From Caenibius sp. WL (GTDB taxonomy: Bacteria > Pseudomonadota > Alphaproteobacteria > Sphingomonadales > Sphingomonadaceae), in assembly GCF_019803445.1 (NCBI RefSeq), contig NZ_CP081844.1, positions 2,368,501 through 2,432,500 on the forward strand: a stretch of 64,000 nt of DNA. Reading direction: 5' to 3'. Shown one piece after another: positions 1-9,400 of the stretch. Position numbers and translations under genes: made by a program. The notes beneath the pieces were generated by a model. The model was given only the letters and a program-made list of their open reading frames with translations, ran no database searches and was not told where the DNA came from. Position 1 is the first letter of the stretch. The number at the start of each line of letters is the position of its first letter.

Positions 1-2664
1 ATTGTCGGCCGCAGCACCCGTGGCCGATTGAATATCCGGCAGCGTGCCACGCAGAGTGCCAAGGATCGCCTCCGAGCCGGGCGTGGTTCCACCCGCTTCG
101 GCAATCGTGCTCCACGGATCGATATGGCCGGTGAGAAAATCGGGCAGTTCAGGAAGCGGGGGCAGATCCGCATCCAGACCGGCCTGCTGAATCTGCAGTT
201 CGCTGTTCATGAGGATGCGCGTCACGTCCTCGCGGATGGTTTCCAGCATCCGTTCGAACAGGGCGAACGCTTCACGCTTGTATTCGTTGATCGGCTGACG
301 CTGCGCATAGGCGCGCAGGAAGACGACCTGACGCAGCGCATCGAGCGTCGCGAGATGTTCCTTCCAATGATAGTCGAGCCGATCGAGCAGCACGCTTTTT
401 TCCACCTGCCGCCAGATGCTCTCATCCGCGGTCGCCTGCTTTGCCGCCATCTTTTCATCGGCCAGCGCGCTAAGCCGTTCCTCAAGGATTTCCGGTTCCA
501 ACGCGTCTTCATTCATCCAGTCGTCGAAAGGCGCATCGAGGCCGAGAATATCGGCGCTGCGCTCCTTCAATCCGGCGATATCCCACTGTTCCGGATAGGA
601 GCCGGGCGGGCATGCTTCGCCGACCAGCGTGTTCACCGTGTCATGGCGCATATCGATAACGACATCGTCCACCGCTTCGGAATCCATGATTTCCGAGCGC
701 TGTTCGTAAATCACCTTGCGCTGATCGTTCATCACGTCATCGTATTCGACGACTTGCTTGCGGATGTCGTAGTTGCGCGCTTCGACCTTTTTCTGCGCGG
801 TTTCGATAGCTTTCGACAGCCAGCGCGAACCGATCGCTTCGCCATCGGCCAGATTGGAATTCATCATCCGGGCGAAGAGCGTGTCAGGCCCGAAGATGCG
901 CAGCAGATCGTCTTCGAGGCAGAGATAGAAACGCGACAGGCCAGGGTCACCCTGTCGACCGGAGCGGCCGCGCAACTGGTTGTCGATACGGCGACTTTCG
1001 TGGCGCTCGGTGCCGAGAACGAACAGCCCGCCCGCTTCCAGCACCCGCTGCTTTTCTTCCGCGATCTCGGCTTTCAGGCGTTCTATCGCCGCATCGCGCT
1101 CAGGCCCTTCAGGCATATCCCGCAATTCGTCTTCGGCGCGGAATTCGAGATTGCCGCCGAGCTGAATATCGGTCCCGCGGCCCGCCATGTTGGTGGCGAT
1201 CGTCACCGCGCCCAAACGGCCCGCCTGAGCAACGATATGCGCTTCCATCTCATGGAAGCGGGCATTGAGCACATTATGCTTCACCCCTTCCCGGTTGAGA
1301 AATTCGGAAAGCAGTTCGGATTTCTCGATCGACACAGTGCCGACCAGAACCGGTTGCCCGATATCGTGCTTTTCCTTGATCGCCTTGGCGATGGCCTGGA
1401 ACTTATCCTGCGTGTTCTTGTAGAATTCGTCCTCTTCATCGATCCGCTGGATCGGGAGGTTGGTCGGGATCGTCACCACGTTCATCTTGTAGATGTCGTA
1501 GAATTCCGCCGCCTCGGTCGAAGCCGTCCCCGTCATCCCCGAAAGCTTCGGATACATGCGGAAATAGTTCTGGTAGGTGATCGAAGCCATAGTCTGGTTT
1601 TCCGGTTCGATCCGGACACCTTCCTTTGCTTCCACCGCCTGATGCAGGCCGTTCGACCAGCGGCGCCCATCCATCATGCGCCCGGTGAACTCGTCGATGA
1701 TGACGACTTTGCCGTCTTTCACGATGTAGTCGATGTCACGCTTGTACATGACATTCGCGCGCAGCGCCTGATCGAGATGGTGCACGACCTGCGTGTTCTC
1801 GACATCGTAGAGGTTCTCGGTTTCCAGCAATCCCGCTTCGAACAGGCGCTGTTCGATTGCGTCGACGCCTTCTTCGGTCAGCATGACGTTCTTGGTCTTC
1901 TCGTCAGCTTCGTAGAATTCGGGCTCGAGCGTCTTCACCACCGCGTCGATGGACAGGTACAATTCGGCCTTGTCGTCGGTCGGACCGGAGATGATCAGCG
2001 GCGTGCGGGCTTCGTCGATAAGGATCGAGTCCACTTCGTCGATGATGGTGTAATTGAAGGCGCGCTGGACCATCTGTTCGCGCGAATGCTTCATATTGTC
2101 GCGCAGGTAATCGAACCCGAATTCGCTGTTCGTACCGTAAGTGATGTCCGCGCTATAGGCTTCGCGGCGCTCGGCCTCGCCCATATTGGGCACGATCACG
2201 CCAACGCTCAGGCCAAGGAAGCGGTGGACCCGGCCCATCCATTCCGCATCGCGGCGGGCCAGATAATCGTTCACGGTAACGACATGAACGCCCTTGCCCT
2301 CGATGGCGTTCAGATAGGTCGCAAGCGTGGCGACCAGCGTCTTGCCCTCACCCGTGCGCATTTCGGCGATTTCGCCGCGATGCAGCACGATACCGCCGAC
2401 CATCTGCACATCGAAATGGCGCATTTCCAGCACGCGCTTGCTCGCTTCGCGCATGGTGGCGAATGCTTCGGGCAGGATATCGTCAAGCGTCTTGCCGTTG
2501 GCGAGCAGGTTCCGGAACTTGTCCGTCTGTGCGGACAGTTCCTCGTCGCTGAACGTTTCAAGCTGCGGTTCGAGCGCGTTGATCTTGCGAACGATCTTGT
2601 CGAGCGATTTGACGTATCGGTCGTTGGACGAGCCGAAAAGGTTCTTGGCAATGCCGCCGAGCAT
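1..2664 (-). CDS. secA: Preprotein translocase ATPase SecA (3' end cut by window edge)
   Basis: SecA is the motor ATPase that pushes unfolded preproteins through the SecYEG channel at the inner membrane. The minus-strand frame is open from an ATG at 2664 to base 1, giving 888 codons with no stop, so the extreme C-terminus is outside the window. Seen directly: MRTGEGKT Walker A at residues 102-109, a DEVD-containing Walker B region near 210, FEFTGR-like and [10 protein letters not shown] motifs, and [10 protein letters not shown] in the second motor domain. The helical scaffold and wing domain follow, then a proline-rich linker (PPLPELPDF). The family usually ends in a small Cys-rich zinc/SecB-binding motif, which would lie beyond base 1. 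The start is set by CAGGAAC eight to nine bases upstream. The spacer before the gene carries a stem-loop and a secreted leader-like gene, listed separately. Confidence 0.97.
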   Translation of the reverse strand, partial: MLGGIAKNLFGSSNDRYVKSLDKIVRKINALEPQLETFSDEELSAQTDKFRNLLANGKTLDDILPEAFATMREASKRVLEMRHFDVQMVGGIVLHRGEIAEMRTGEGKTLVATLATYLNAIEGKGVHVVTVNDYLARRDAEWMGRVHRFLGLSVGVIVPNMGEAERREAYSADITYGTNSEFGFDYLRDNMKHSREQMVQRAFNYTIIDEVDSILIDEARTPLIISGPTDDKAELYLSIDAVVKTLEPEFYEADEKTKNVMLTEEGVDAIEQRLFEAGLLETENLYDVENTQVVHHLDQALRANVMYKRDIDYIVKDGKVVIIDEFTGRMMDGRRWSNGLHQAVEAKEGVRIEPENQTMASITYQNYFRMYPKLSGMTGTASTEAAEFYDIYKMNVVTIPTNLPIQRIDEEDEFYKNTQDKFQAIAKAIKEKHDIGQPVLVGTVSIEKSELLSEFLNREGVKHNVLNARFHEMEAHIVAQAGRLGAVTIATNMAGRGTDIQLGGNLEFRAEDELRDMPEGPERDAAIERLKAEIAEEKQRVLEAGGLFVLGTERHESRRIDNQLRGRSGRQGDPGLSRFYLCLEDDLLRIFGPDTLFARMMNSNLADGEAIGSRWLSKAIETAQKKVEARNYDIRKQVVEYDDVMNDQRKVIYEQRSEIMDSEAVDDVVIDMRHDTVNTLVGEACPPGSYPEQWDIAGLKERSADILGLDAPFDDWMNEDALEPEILEERLSALADEKMAAKQATADESIWRQVEKSVLLDRLDYHWKEHLATLDALRQVVFLRAYAQRQPINEYKREAFALFERMLETIREDVTRILMNSELQIQQAGLDADLPPLPELPDFLTGHIDPWSTIAEAGGTTPGSEAILGTLRGTLPDIQSATGAAADN

Positions 2665-2668
2665 GGGC

Positions 2669-2737
2669 GTGTTCCTGTTGCTTTGTGATGACGAAATACA
2701 GGCCCGCTCCGATCCGGATCAGGACACAGGAGCGGGC
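2669..2737 (-). promoter_or_regulatory. Stem-loop and possible RBS-masking pairing in the secA leader
   Basis: The 102-base spacer between the 88-aa gene and secA holds a perfect 9-bp stem (arms 2702-2710 and 2729-2737, GCCCGCTCC with GGAGCGGGC). It has no T-run after it on the minus strand, so it does not look like a simple terminator. In the mRNA the loop contains GUGUCCUG (2720-2727), which can pair with CAGGAACAC (2669-2677) over 8 bp with one bulged A. The second element is the secA ribosome-binding site itself. A switch between masked and free RBS is an inference from complementarity only. Confidence 0.45.
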
Positions 2738-2766
2738 AAAAACCGTGGGCTGAATGCAACCAAGCG

Positions 2767-3033
2767 CTATTCGCGGGCGCGATCGATCCCAACATAAACA
2801 CCGCGCCATGCAGGTGCTGCGCTCACGGGCGCGAGGCCGCGCGCCACCACTGCCTGCACCACCGGCGGCAAGGGGGCCATGGCCGCCTGCTGCTGGCGCC
2901 GGTCCGCGGTAACGACGATTTCGAACGTCGCTTCCACCCGGGTTTCAACGCCGATCATGCGCGCCTGCGCGGGCACCGCAGTCGCGGCAAGGCCCGTGAT
3001 GAGTGCAAAGAAAGTCAGCAGTTGGCGCAACAT
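2767..3033 (-). CDS. Small exported protein upstream of secA; candidate SecM-like leader
   Basis: This 88-aa protein is not one I recognise from a named family. Residues 1-24 form a textbook Sec signal peptide (positively charged start, hydrophobic core LLTFFALITGLAATAV, cleavage after AQA). The rest is short, with a Pro/Ala/Val-rich middle. It ends in APAWRGVYVGIDRARE. That tail resembles the E. coli SecM arrest segment: Pro-x-Trp, five residues, then Gly-Ile and, one residue later, Arg-Ala, a few residues from the stop. The SecM Gly-Pro pair after Arg-Ala is absent. The gene precedes secA in the same orientation with a structured spacer, which is the SecM arrangement. The ATG at 3033 has a poor ribosome-binding site and overlaps the 3' end of a tiny upstream ORF. 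It may equally be an ordinary periplasmic protein. Confidence 0.65.
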   Translation of the reverse strand: MLRQLLTFFALITGLAATAVPAQARMIGVETRVEATFEIVVTADRRQQQAAMAPLPPVVQAVVARGLAPVSAAPAWRGVYVGIDRARE

Positions 3034-3086
3034 GGTGCCGCCGAGATAGGCATCGCAATCGCAAAGGTCCAGCGCGAAAGGCGCAT
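3015..3086 (-). CDS. Possible 23-aa upstream ORF overlapping the start of the secA leader gene
   Basis: An ATG at 3086 is preceded by AAGGA with six-base spacing, a much stronger ribosome-binding site than the 88-aa gene has. The frame runs 23 codons and stops at 3015, 19 bases inside the next gene. The product would be short and hydrophobic with three Cys near its end (CCANC). The overlap suggests translational coupling to the 88-aa gene. It may simply be chance; no homology can be judged at this length. Confidence 0.3.
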   Translation of the reverse strand: MRLSRWTFAIAMPISAAPCCANC

Positions 3087-3220
3087 TTTCAGTCCTTCAG
3101 CGGTTCGGTCTTCACGATTTGGGTAATTGTCACGCGTTTGCTGACCTGTGCGCCATGGTCATCGCGATAGGGCTGGAAATTTACCCATCTCGCGCAGAAT
3201 GTCCGCTCCGCGTGTCACGA
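3087..3220 (-). pseudogene. Possible remnant of a TonB-C-like coding sequence
   Basis: Reading the minus strand from about 3220 to the TGA at 3087-3089 gives an open stretch that looks coding. It includes RWVNFQPYRDDHG and later TITQIVKTEPLKD, similar in feel to the C-terminal strand of TonB-type domains. It has no start codon, and an in-frame TGA sits at its upstream end. It lies just after a real TonB-C-like gene, so it could be the decayed end of a second copy. This is a weak call resting on composition and a short resemblance. Confidence 0.22.
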
Positions 3221-3265
3221 AAAGGCTGCGGCAGCATCGCCTTTCCACTCTTCAGATATGCCGAA

Positions 3266-3739
3266 TCAAAAGCAGTCACCCGTCAATCGCGGACAGTACC
3301 GATCGTTTCTATTACGGGTTCCAGTGGCGTACCCGTCCACAGGTGCAGGATTGCTCTGAGGTATCTGCCAGCGCATCGCATTGGTGTAAGTGCCGGGGAC
3401 GGCTTTGCCCCGACTGTTGCGCACCGGATGAAACCGGGCGCGCCGGCTCACGACATCGCATGTCGCCACATCCAGCGTGGCGGAGCCACTCGAACGGGTA
3501 ATCCTGCAATTGCTAACCAAGCCATTCGCATCGACATCCAGCAAGAACACGGCGGTCCCGCTCTCACCGTTGTGCATCGCGCTCACAGGATAGTCTTGGG
3601 ATGTGACCCATGTCGCCGGTGAGGCCACGGGACGCGCCACACGCAATGATACAGGCGGCGGGGCGATCTTCTCCGCGTGCACCACCCCCACGCATGACGT
3701 CGTGGCCGCGATAACGATTAGTACTGTTCTGATCCCCAT
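3266..3739 (-). CDS. Exported protein with a TonB C-terminal-like domain
   Basis: A protein of 157 residues if it starts at the ATG at 3739; a GTG three codons upstream is possible. An N-terminal hydrophobic segment (TVLIVIAATTSCVGVVHA) looks like a signal peptide or lipoprotein-like leader rather than the membrane anchor plus Pro-rich spacer of true TonB. Residues about 45-125 match the TonB-C fold pattern: YPVSAMHNGESGTAVFLLDV, then a Cys, then ARFHPVRNSRGKAVPG and RWQIP. About 30 polar residues follow. Such short TonB-C proteins are frequent in sphingomonads and their task is unclear. It has no ExbB or ExbD gene beside it. It is divergent from argJ. Confidence 0.7.
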   Translation of the reverse strand: MGIRTVLIVIAATTSCVGVVHAEKIAPPPVSLRVARPVASPATWVTSQDYPVSAMHNGESGTAVFLLDVDANGLVSNCRITRSSGSATLDVATCDVVSRRARFHPVRNSRGKAVPGTYTNAMRWQIPQSNPAPVDGYATGTRNRNDRYCPRLTGDCF

Positions 3740-3826
3740 AGCCGCCACGGATAATCAGCGGCGATTCATCCGTCCAGCGCGAAACCGCGTTTACGCAGAG
3801 GCACCGCGCCAGTAGAGAACCGCGCC

Positions 3827-5053
3827 ATGGATATCGCGACTTCCCCCCTCGCCCGCCCCTTCCCCGAAATGCCTGCCATTGCAGGCGCCACGCCGCATAT
3901 CGCCCGCGCCGGTTACAAGGATTGGGGGCGCTGCGACCTGACATATGTCGAACTGACCGAAGGTACGGCGGTTGCCGGGGTGTTTACCCGCAACGTGTGC
4001 TGTTCGAGCGAGGTCGAACTGGGGCGCGACAATATCAGTCAGGGTCTTGCCCGCGCACTGATTGTCAATGCGGGGAATTCCAACGCCTTCACCGGCTACC
4101 GCGGGCGTGAAGCGGTGGAACAGATCATGGCGCAGGTCTCCGCCCATCTCGATTGCCCTCAGGAACAGGTCTTCGTTTCCTCCACCGGCGTGATTGGCGT
4201 CCCGCTGCCGAAGGACAAGGCGAAAGCGGGCGTCGAAGCCGCCCTGAACGCCGCGCCCTGCACTTGGGAAGATGCCGCCGACACTATCGGCACCACCGAC
4301 ACATTCGCAAAGGGGGCGACGGCGCAGGCCGTTGTCGGCGGGAAGACGGTCACTCTCGCCGCCATCATCAAGGGCAGCGGCATGATCGCGCCCGATATGG
4401 CCACCATGCTGGGCTATATCTTCACCGATGCCGCCGTGAGCCCGGCTTTCCTGCAAGAGTGCCTGTCCCGGGCAAGCGACAGGAGCTTCAACTGCATCAC
4501 CGTGGATAGCGACACCTCCACCAGCGATACCGTGCTCGCGTTCGCCACCGGCAAAGCCGGCAATGCCCCGCTCACCGGATTCGACGATGACGGCGCCGAT
4601 GCGTTCGCCGCCGCGCTGGCCGATGTCTGCCGCCAGCTCGCCCACCTCGTCGTGCGCGATGGCGAAGGGGCACAGAAGTTCATCGCCGTGTCCGTTACCG
4701 GCGCCGTATCGGACGAAAGCGCGCGCAAGGTCGGGCTGGCCATCGCCAATTCGCCGCTGGTCAAGACCGCAATCGCCGGGGAAGACGCCAACTGGGGCCG
4801 CGTGGTGATGGCTGTCGGCAAAGCGGGCGAACCTGCCGACCGTGATCGGCTGTCGATCGGCTTCGGCGGCATCTGGGCCGCGCGTGAAGGCTTGCCACTT
4901 GCCGATTATGACGAAGCGCCCGTGGCCGAGCATCTCAAAGGGCAGGATATCAGCATCGAAGTCGACCTTGGCATGGGCCCTGGAACGGCGACCGTGTGGA
5001 CCTGCGATCTGACGCACGGCTACATCGCGATCAACGCCGATTACCGGAGCTGA
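3827..5053 (+). CDS. argJ: Bifunctional glutamate N-acetyltransferase/amino-acid acetyltransferase ArgJ
   Basis: ArgJ moves the acetyl group from N-acetylornithine to glutamate, closing the acetyl cycle of arginine synthesis; bifunctional forms also use acetyl-CoA. The 408-aa protein has the normal length. The self-cleavage site is visible as GSGMIAPDMATML, with cleavage expected between Ala192 and Thr193, Thr193 being the nucleophile of the new beta chain. The C-terminus carries the usual CDLTHGYIAINADYRS ending. It is monocistronic or leads the following phosphatase gene, 68 bases downstream. No other arginine genes are in the window. Confidence 0.96.
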   Translation: MDIATSPLARPFPEMPAIAGATPHIARAGYKDWGRCDLTYVELTEGTAVAGVFTRNVCCSSEVELGRDNISQGLARALIVNAGNSNAFTGYRGREAVEQIMAQVSAHLDCPQEQVFVSSTGVIGVPLPKDKAKAGVEAALNAAPCTWEDAADTIGTTDTFAKGATAQAVVGGKTVTLAAIIKGSGMIAPDMATMLGYIFTDAAVSPAFLQECLSRASDRSFNCITVDSDTSTSDTVLAFATGKAGNAPLTGFDDDGADAFAAALADVCRQLAHLVVRDGEGAQKFIAVSVTGAVSDESARKVGLAIANSPLVKTAIAGEDANWGRVVMAVGKAGEPADRDRLSIGFGGIWAAREGLPLADYDEAPVAEHLKGQDISIEVDLGMGPGTATVWTCDLTHGYIAINADYRS

Positions 5054-5121
5054 CGCGTGCCGCGTATCTGGCGATCCGCCTCTGAATGGGCTGCCCAGGG
5101 GCGGCTCAGGTGTCCGGCACA

Positions 5122-5949
5122 ATGACTTGCGCGGCTGTCGATACGCTCGCTCTTACCCCTGCAGTTCGCACGCTGATGCGCGAGGTGGCGGAGCGGGCCA
5201 TCCTGCCGCATTATCGCACACTCGCCAGCGATGAGGTGATCGCCAAGGCGGTGGACGACGTAGTGACCATTGCCGACCGTGAAAGCGAGGCAATGCTGGG
5301 CGAAGGCCTGGCCCGGCTTCTACCCGATGCGGCGATTGTGGGGGAAGAAGCCGCTCACGAAAACCCGGCGGTGCTGGACCGGTTGTCGGATTCGCTTTGC
5401 TGGATTATCGATCCGCTGGACGGGACAAACAACTTTGCGGCCGGGAATCCGCCGTTCGGCATGCTCATCGCACTGGCGCAGGAAGGCGATACGATTGCCG
5501 GGTGGATTTACGATCCGCTTTCGGGCCGCTTCTGCCATGCGCATCGGGAACAAGGGGCCTATATCGGCGATGAACGCGTTTCCGCGCGCGCCAGCGGCCA
5601 GGAACCGCCCGTGGCGGCGATCTCCCTCCTGTATATGGACCCGGCGCAGCGTGAAAAGGTCAAGGCCCATATCGCGCCCCATTATCGCATGGTCGATATC
5701 CCCCGCTGCGCCGCCGAACAGTATCCCCGGCTGGTGTTGAGGGAGAATGACCTTTCGATCTTCGAACGGACTCTGCCATGGGATCACGCCGCCGGGGTCC
5801 TGTTCCTCAACGAAGCCGGCGGCAAGGCCGCCCGTAACGACGGCTCACCCTATCGCGTGGATGACTATGCAAGGCCGGGCCTGATCGGTGCGGCAAGCCC
5901 TGCGCTATGGGAAAGTCTGGCTGCGCAACTGGCTGCGCTCGAAGCCTGA
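5122..5949 (+). CDS. Inositol monophosphatase family phosphatase
   Basis: A Mg-dependent sugar/inositol phosphatase of the IMPase-FBPase-like fold, 275 aa from the ATG at 5122 (an in-frame ATG at 5086 would add 12 unconserved residues). Metal ligands are visible in VGEEAAHE, WIIDPLDGTNNF and the late WDHAAGVLFLNEAGG motif. The substrate cannot be told from sequence: members act on inositol-1-phosphate, histidinol phosphate or 3'-phosphoadenosine phosphate. It follows argJ on the same strand, so a role as a histidinol-phosphatase-like enzyme is conceivable but not shown. Confidence 0.88.
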   Translation: MTCAAVDTLALTPAVRTLMREVAERAILPHYRTLASDEVIAKAVDDVVTIADRESEAMLGEGLARLLPDAAIVGEEAAHENPAVLDRLSDSLCWIIDPLDGTNNFAAGNPPFGMLIALAQEGDTIAGWIYDPLSGRFCHAHREQGAYIGDERVSARASGQEPPVAAISLLYMDPAQREKVKAHIAPHYRMVDIPRCAAEQYPRLVLRENDLSIFERTLPWDHAAGVLFLNEAGGKAARNDGSPYRVDDYARPGLIGAASPALWESLAAQLAALEA

Positions 5950-5961
5950 ATCCTGTATTCC

Positions 5962-5992
5962 CGATCCGGACAAGCTCAGCTCGCCCGGATCG
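5962..5992. terminator. Hairpin between convergent genes
   Basis: An 8-bp inverted repeat (CGATCCGG at 5962-5969, CCGGATCG at 5985-5992) sits between the phosphatase gene and the convergent trxA. There is no clear T-run, so a two-way transcription barrier is plausible but not certain. Confidence 0.35.
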
Positions 5993-6016
5993 CCCAAATA
6001 GTGAAATTACAAAATC

Positions 6017-6337
6017 TTAGAGGACGCTTTCAATCCAGCCCTTGAGCTGGCTTTTCGGAGCGGCGCCCAACTTCTGGGCAACCGGCTTGCCATCCTTGAA
6101 CAACACCATCAGCGGAATCGACTGGACACCGAACTGGCTGGCCGTGTCGGTGTTTTCCATGATGTCGACCTTGGCGATGGTCACCTTGTCGGCCAACTCC
6201 TCGGAAATCTCCTCCAACGCCGGAGCGATCATCTTACACGGACCACACCAGTCAGCCCAGAAATCGACGAGAACGGGCTTGTCGGAATTGAGGACGTCCT
6301 CGGAAAAACTCGCATCGGTGACGGCTTTGGTGGGCAT
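6017..6337 (-). CDS. trxA: Thioredoxin
   Basis: Small cytosolic disulfide reductant, 106 aa, the standard length. The active site WCGPCK has redox cysteines Cys31 and Cys34, followed by the cis-Pro region QSIPLMVLFKDG. It is likely reduced by the TrxB encoded at 61.1-62.1 kb. It lies downstream of addA on the same strand, after a 72-base gap. In alphaproteobacteria trxA is commonly found at this place next to addAB. Confidence 0.97.
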   Translation of the reverse strand: MPTKAVTDASFSEDVLNSDKPVLVDFWADWCGPCKMIAPALEEISEELADKVTIAKVDIMENTDTASQFGVQSIPLMVLFKDGKPVAQKLGAAPKSQLKGWIESVL

Positions 6338-6409
6338 GTGTGACTCCTTACTGTTATCCGCAATCTAGGCAGACACCCTGAAGATGCCAATAAGCCGGAC
6401 GCGATAGGA

Positions 6410-9400
6410 TTACTGCGCCCCCTGCAATTCCCGCTTGTGCGCCTCCAGCAAATCCGCCGGAATGGGCATAAGCTGTGGGGCATGCGTGTAAAGCACGCCT
6501 GCATGCACCGCGCGGTCGGGGTAGATCACTTCGAGCGCGGCGGCATAGGCGGCCAATTGGCGGATCGTGCCCACGGGCATGCCCGCAACGGTTTCCGGCG
6601 GGCGCCGGGTGGTCTTGAAATCGATTAGCGTGAGTGCCTCCGGCGTCACCAGCAAACGGTCGATCGTGCCCGCGATCACCTGCCCGCCTACTGTCGCCGC
6701 AATCGGCACTTCGGCCAGTGCATCGCCTCCCAATACCCTGCCCCATTCGGGCATTGCCAGGACGGCGAGGACCGAAGCCAGCATGGCTTCGCGTTCGTTC
6801 GCCGCAAAATCGCCGGCGTTCCTCGCCAGCCACCGCTGCCCGGCGGCCTCGCGCTCGGTGAGCGGCAGTTCCGGCAACCGTTCGAGCAGGCAATGGAGCA
6901 GAACCCCGCGCCGTGCGGCATCAGCGCGCGTACCCGGTGGAAAAGGCGGATCGGCGGTATCATCATCCCCTGCGGCGGACGGCGCCAAGGGGCGTGGCGG
7001 ACGCGGCTCCGGACCGATGGTTTGCACGGCCCAAACAGGCAAAGCCGGGCGTTCGGGCCGCGACAGGGCAACCGCCGCTGCCACGGGCGGGGGCAATTGG
7101 CCCCATTGCCGGCGCAAACCCCAGATGGGATCGGGCAGCGGCTCAGCTTCGAACAACGGAGCGAGCTGGGCATACCAGCTATCGTCCGCTGCTGCGCCCC
7201 TGTCGCGCGGCCCCAGCGATCCGGCGATATACAGTCCCTCTTCCGCCCGGGTCATCGCGACATAGAGCAAGCGCCAATGTTCTTCACGTTCCTCCCGGGC
7301 AATCCGCGCTTCGGCCGCAGCCACCGGGCCGACCTTCTGTTCTTTCACCAGACCGGGCAAGGGGACCGCCCGCCCCCCGCCGCCGCCAATCGGCTCGTCC
7401 TGCAAGCTCAGCCCACGCGCGGGGCTGGCATCAGGATTCCCGGCTGCATCAGCCAATATCACAATTGGCGCCTGTAACCCCTTGGAACCATGGATAGTCA
7501 TGACACGAACCATGCCATGGGCAGAATCCGCCTCACGCTTCAGTTCACCATCGCCCGCATCGAACCAGCGGATGAAACCTTGCAGGCTTGGCGTATGGGC
7601 AGCGGCATAGGCGTGGGCCGCATTGAGCAATTCGTCGATCGGATCGTTGGCTTCACCGCCAAGCCGCGCCACCAATTTGCGCCGCCCCTGCCATGGGCCG
7701 AGCAACATCCAGTGCAATAGCGCCTGCGGCGGTTCGAAATCCGCCCTTGCCAGCAAAGCCAGCAAATCCGCCCGCGCGGCGGCCACTTCCGCATCCGCCG
7801 ACGCCCGCAGATGATCCCACAGCTTCACCCCTTTCGGGCGCCATGCGTGATCCAGCAACTGTTGCTGGTTCCATCCAATCAACGGCGACACCAACAGATT
7901 GGCAAGATTAAGATCATCAAAGGGTTGTGCAGCAAACCGCAAGGCCGCCATCAAGTCCTTGACTGCCAGGGGAGCGCCCAATCGCAACCGGTCGACCCCT
8001 GCAACCGGAACGCCCGCCGCATGCAAGCGCGCCACGATCAGCCCGGCCAGCTCCTTGCGCTTGCGCACCAGCACCATGACGTCGCCCGGTCCCGCATTGC
8101 GCGGCTGGGCCCCTTTCACCAGCGGGTAGCCATGGTCCATCCAGTGCCGGACCTGCCGCGCGATACGATCCGCGAGTTGCCGGTCGGGGCGGGAAAGCCA
8201 GCTTTCCTCGCCTTCATCCTCTTCTTCCGTTTCGTCGCTTTCTTCTTCCGCACCGATGGCGGGCCAGAGCGCGACCACGCCGGGCCGTTCCTGCCCGACG
8301 TGGGCTTCCGCCTTGTCTTTCAGGCCGAACCGTTCCCACCCGATTCGCGCAATCGCCGCATCGACGAATTGCAAAATCTCGACAGAAGTTCGGAATGACT
8401 GACCAAGACCATATTCTTTCAGGGTTTTCGGGTCTTCAGCGTCTTTGTGCTCGTGAAGGTTTCCCGCCGCTGCCGCCATTTCGCGGCGGACTCGCTGGCG
8501 CGCAGCCTCGAAGTTCTCGGGGCTGGTTCCCTGAAACCGGAAAATCGCCTGTTTATAGTCACCTACGGTAAACACCGTGCGCATTATGCCATCACGCGCG
8601 CCCGCACCGGAAAAGTAGTCGTCAATCAGGGCATGGATGATCGCCCATTGCTCGGCATTGGTGTCCTGCGCTTCGTCGATCAGCACATGATCGAAACGGC
8701 GATCTAGCTTGTAGCGGATCCAGTCCGCCATATCGCTACGCTGCAGCAAGGCCGCCGCGCGCCGAATCTGATCGTCGAAATCGACAAACCCTTCCCGTGC
8801 CTTGGCCTCATCCCACGCCAGAGCGAAAGCGCGCCCCGCAGTCAGCGCGGGCGCGAGGAAATCGGCCAGTTCCACCAAAGCCAGCATTTCGCGCACCCGC
8901 GCGATGCTGTCAGACACCCGGGTTACATAGCCTGCATATCCGGGATCGATCTTTTCCTGAGAAGCGAAGGCCCGCAAAGTGCCTTTCTGCGTATGGAACA
9001 GGGCATGGAGATCGCCGATCCGGGCAAGCCGCTCCTGCGGGCCGGCAGCGAGCCAGCCCGCGATGGCAGCAGCATTGTCCTGCCCCGTCTTCGCTTTCCA
9101 TCCGCTGTTGATCGCCATGCAGGCCTGCAACGAACGCACATCGAAGCGTTCATCGGTACAGAGCACGGCAACATCGTCTTTGCCGCAATCGCTGGCGAGA
9201 CCGAGAAGCTGGCAAACGCGCGGCCGCAACGGCGGCTGCCATGCGCCGGGGCCGAACCACAGCTCCCCGGCCGCAGCGCATTGCATCAACCATTCGAGTA
9301 CGGCATCCGCCCCTTTTTTGAGGCTCATATCTTCGATAGCTGACAATATTTCCCGATCGTCACGCTGCTGCGCATCCAGCAACATGCCGGTGAGAACCTC

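Noticed and set aside
28-2688. Long plus-strand open frame opposite secA
   Set aside because: It is the complement of a strongly supported SecA; GC-rich codon bias opens the antisense strand. Translated content has no domain and many Arg/His-rich stretches.
2702-2737. Rho-independent terminator between the leader gene and secA
   Set aside because: The stem is perfect but on the minus strand it is not followed by a T-run; the T-run comes before it. A termination role is therefore not favoured.
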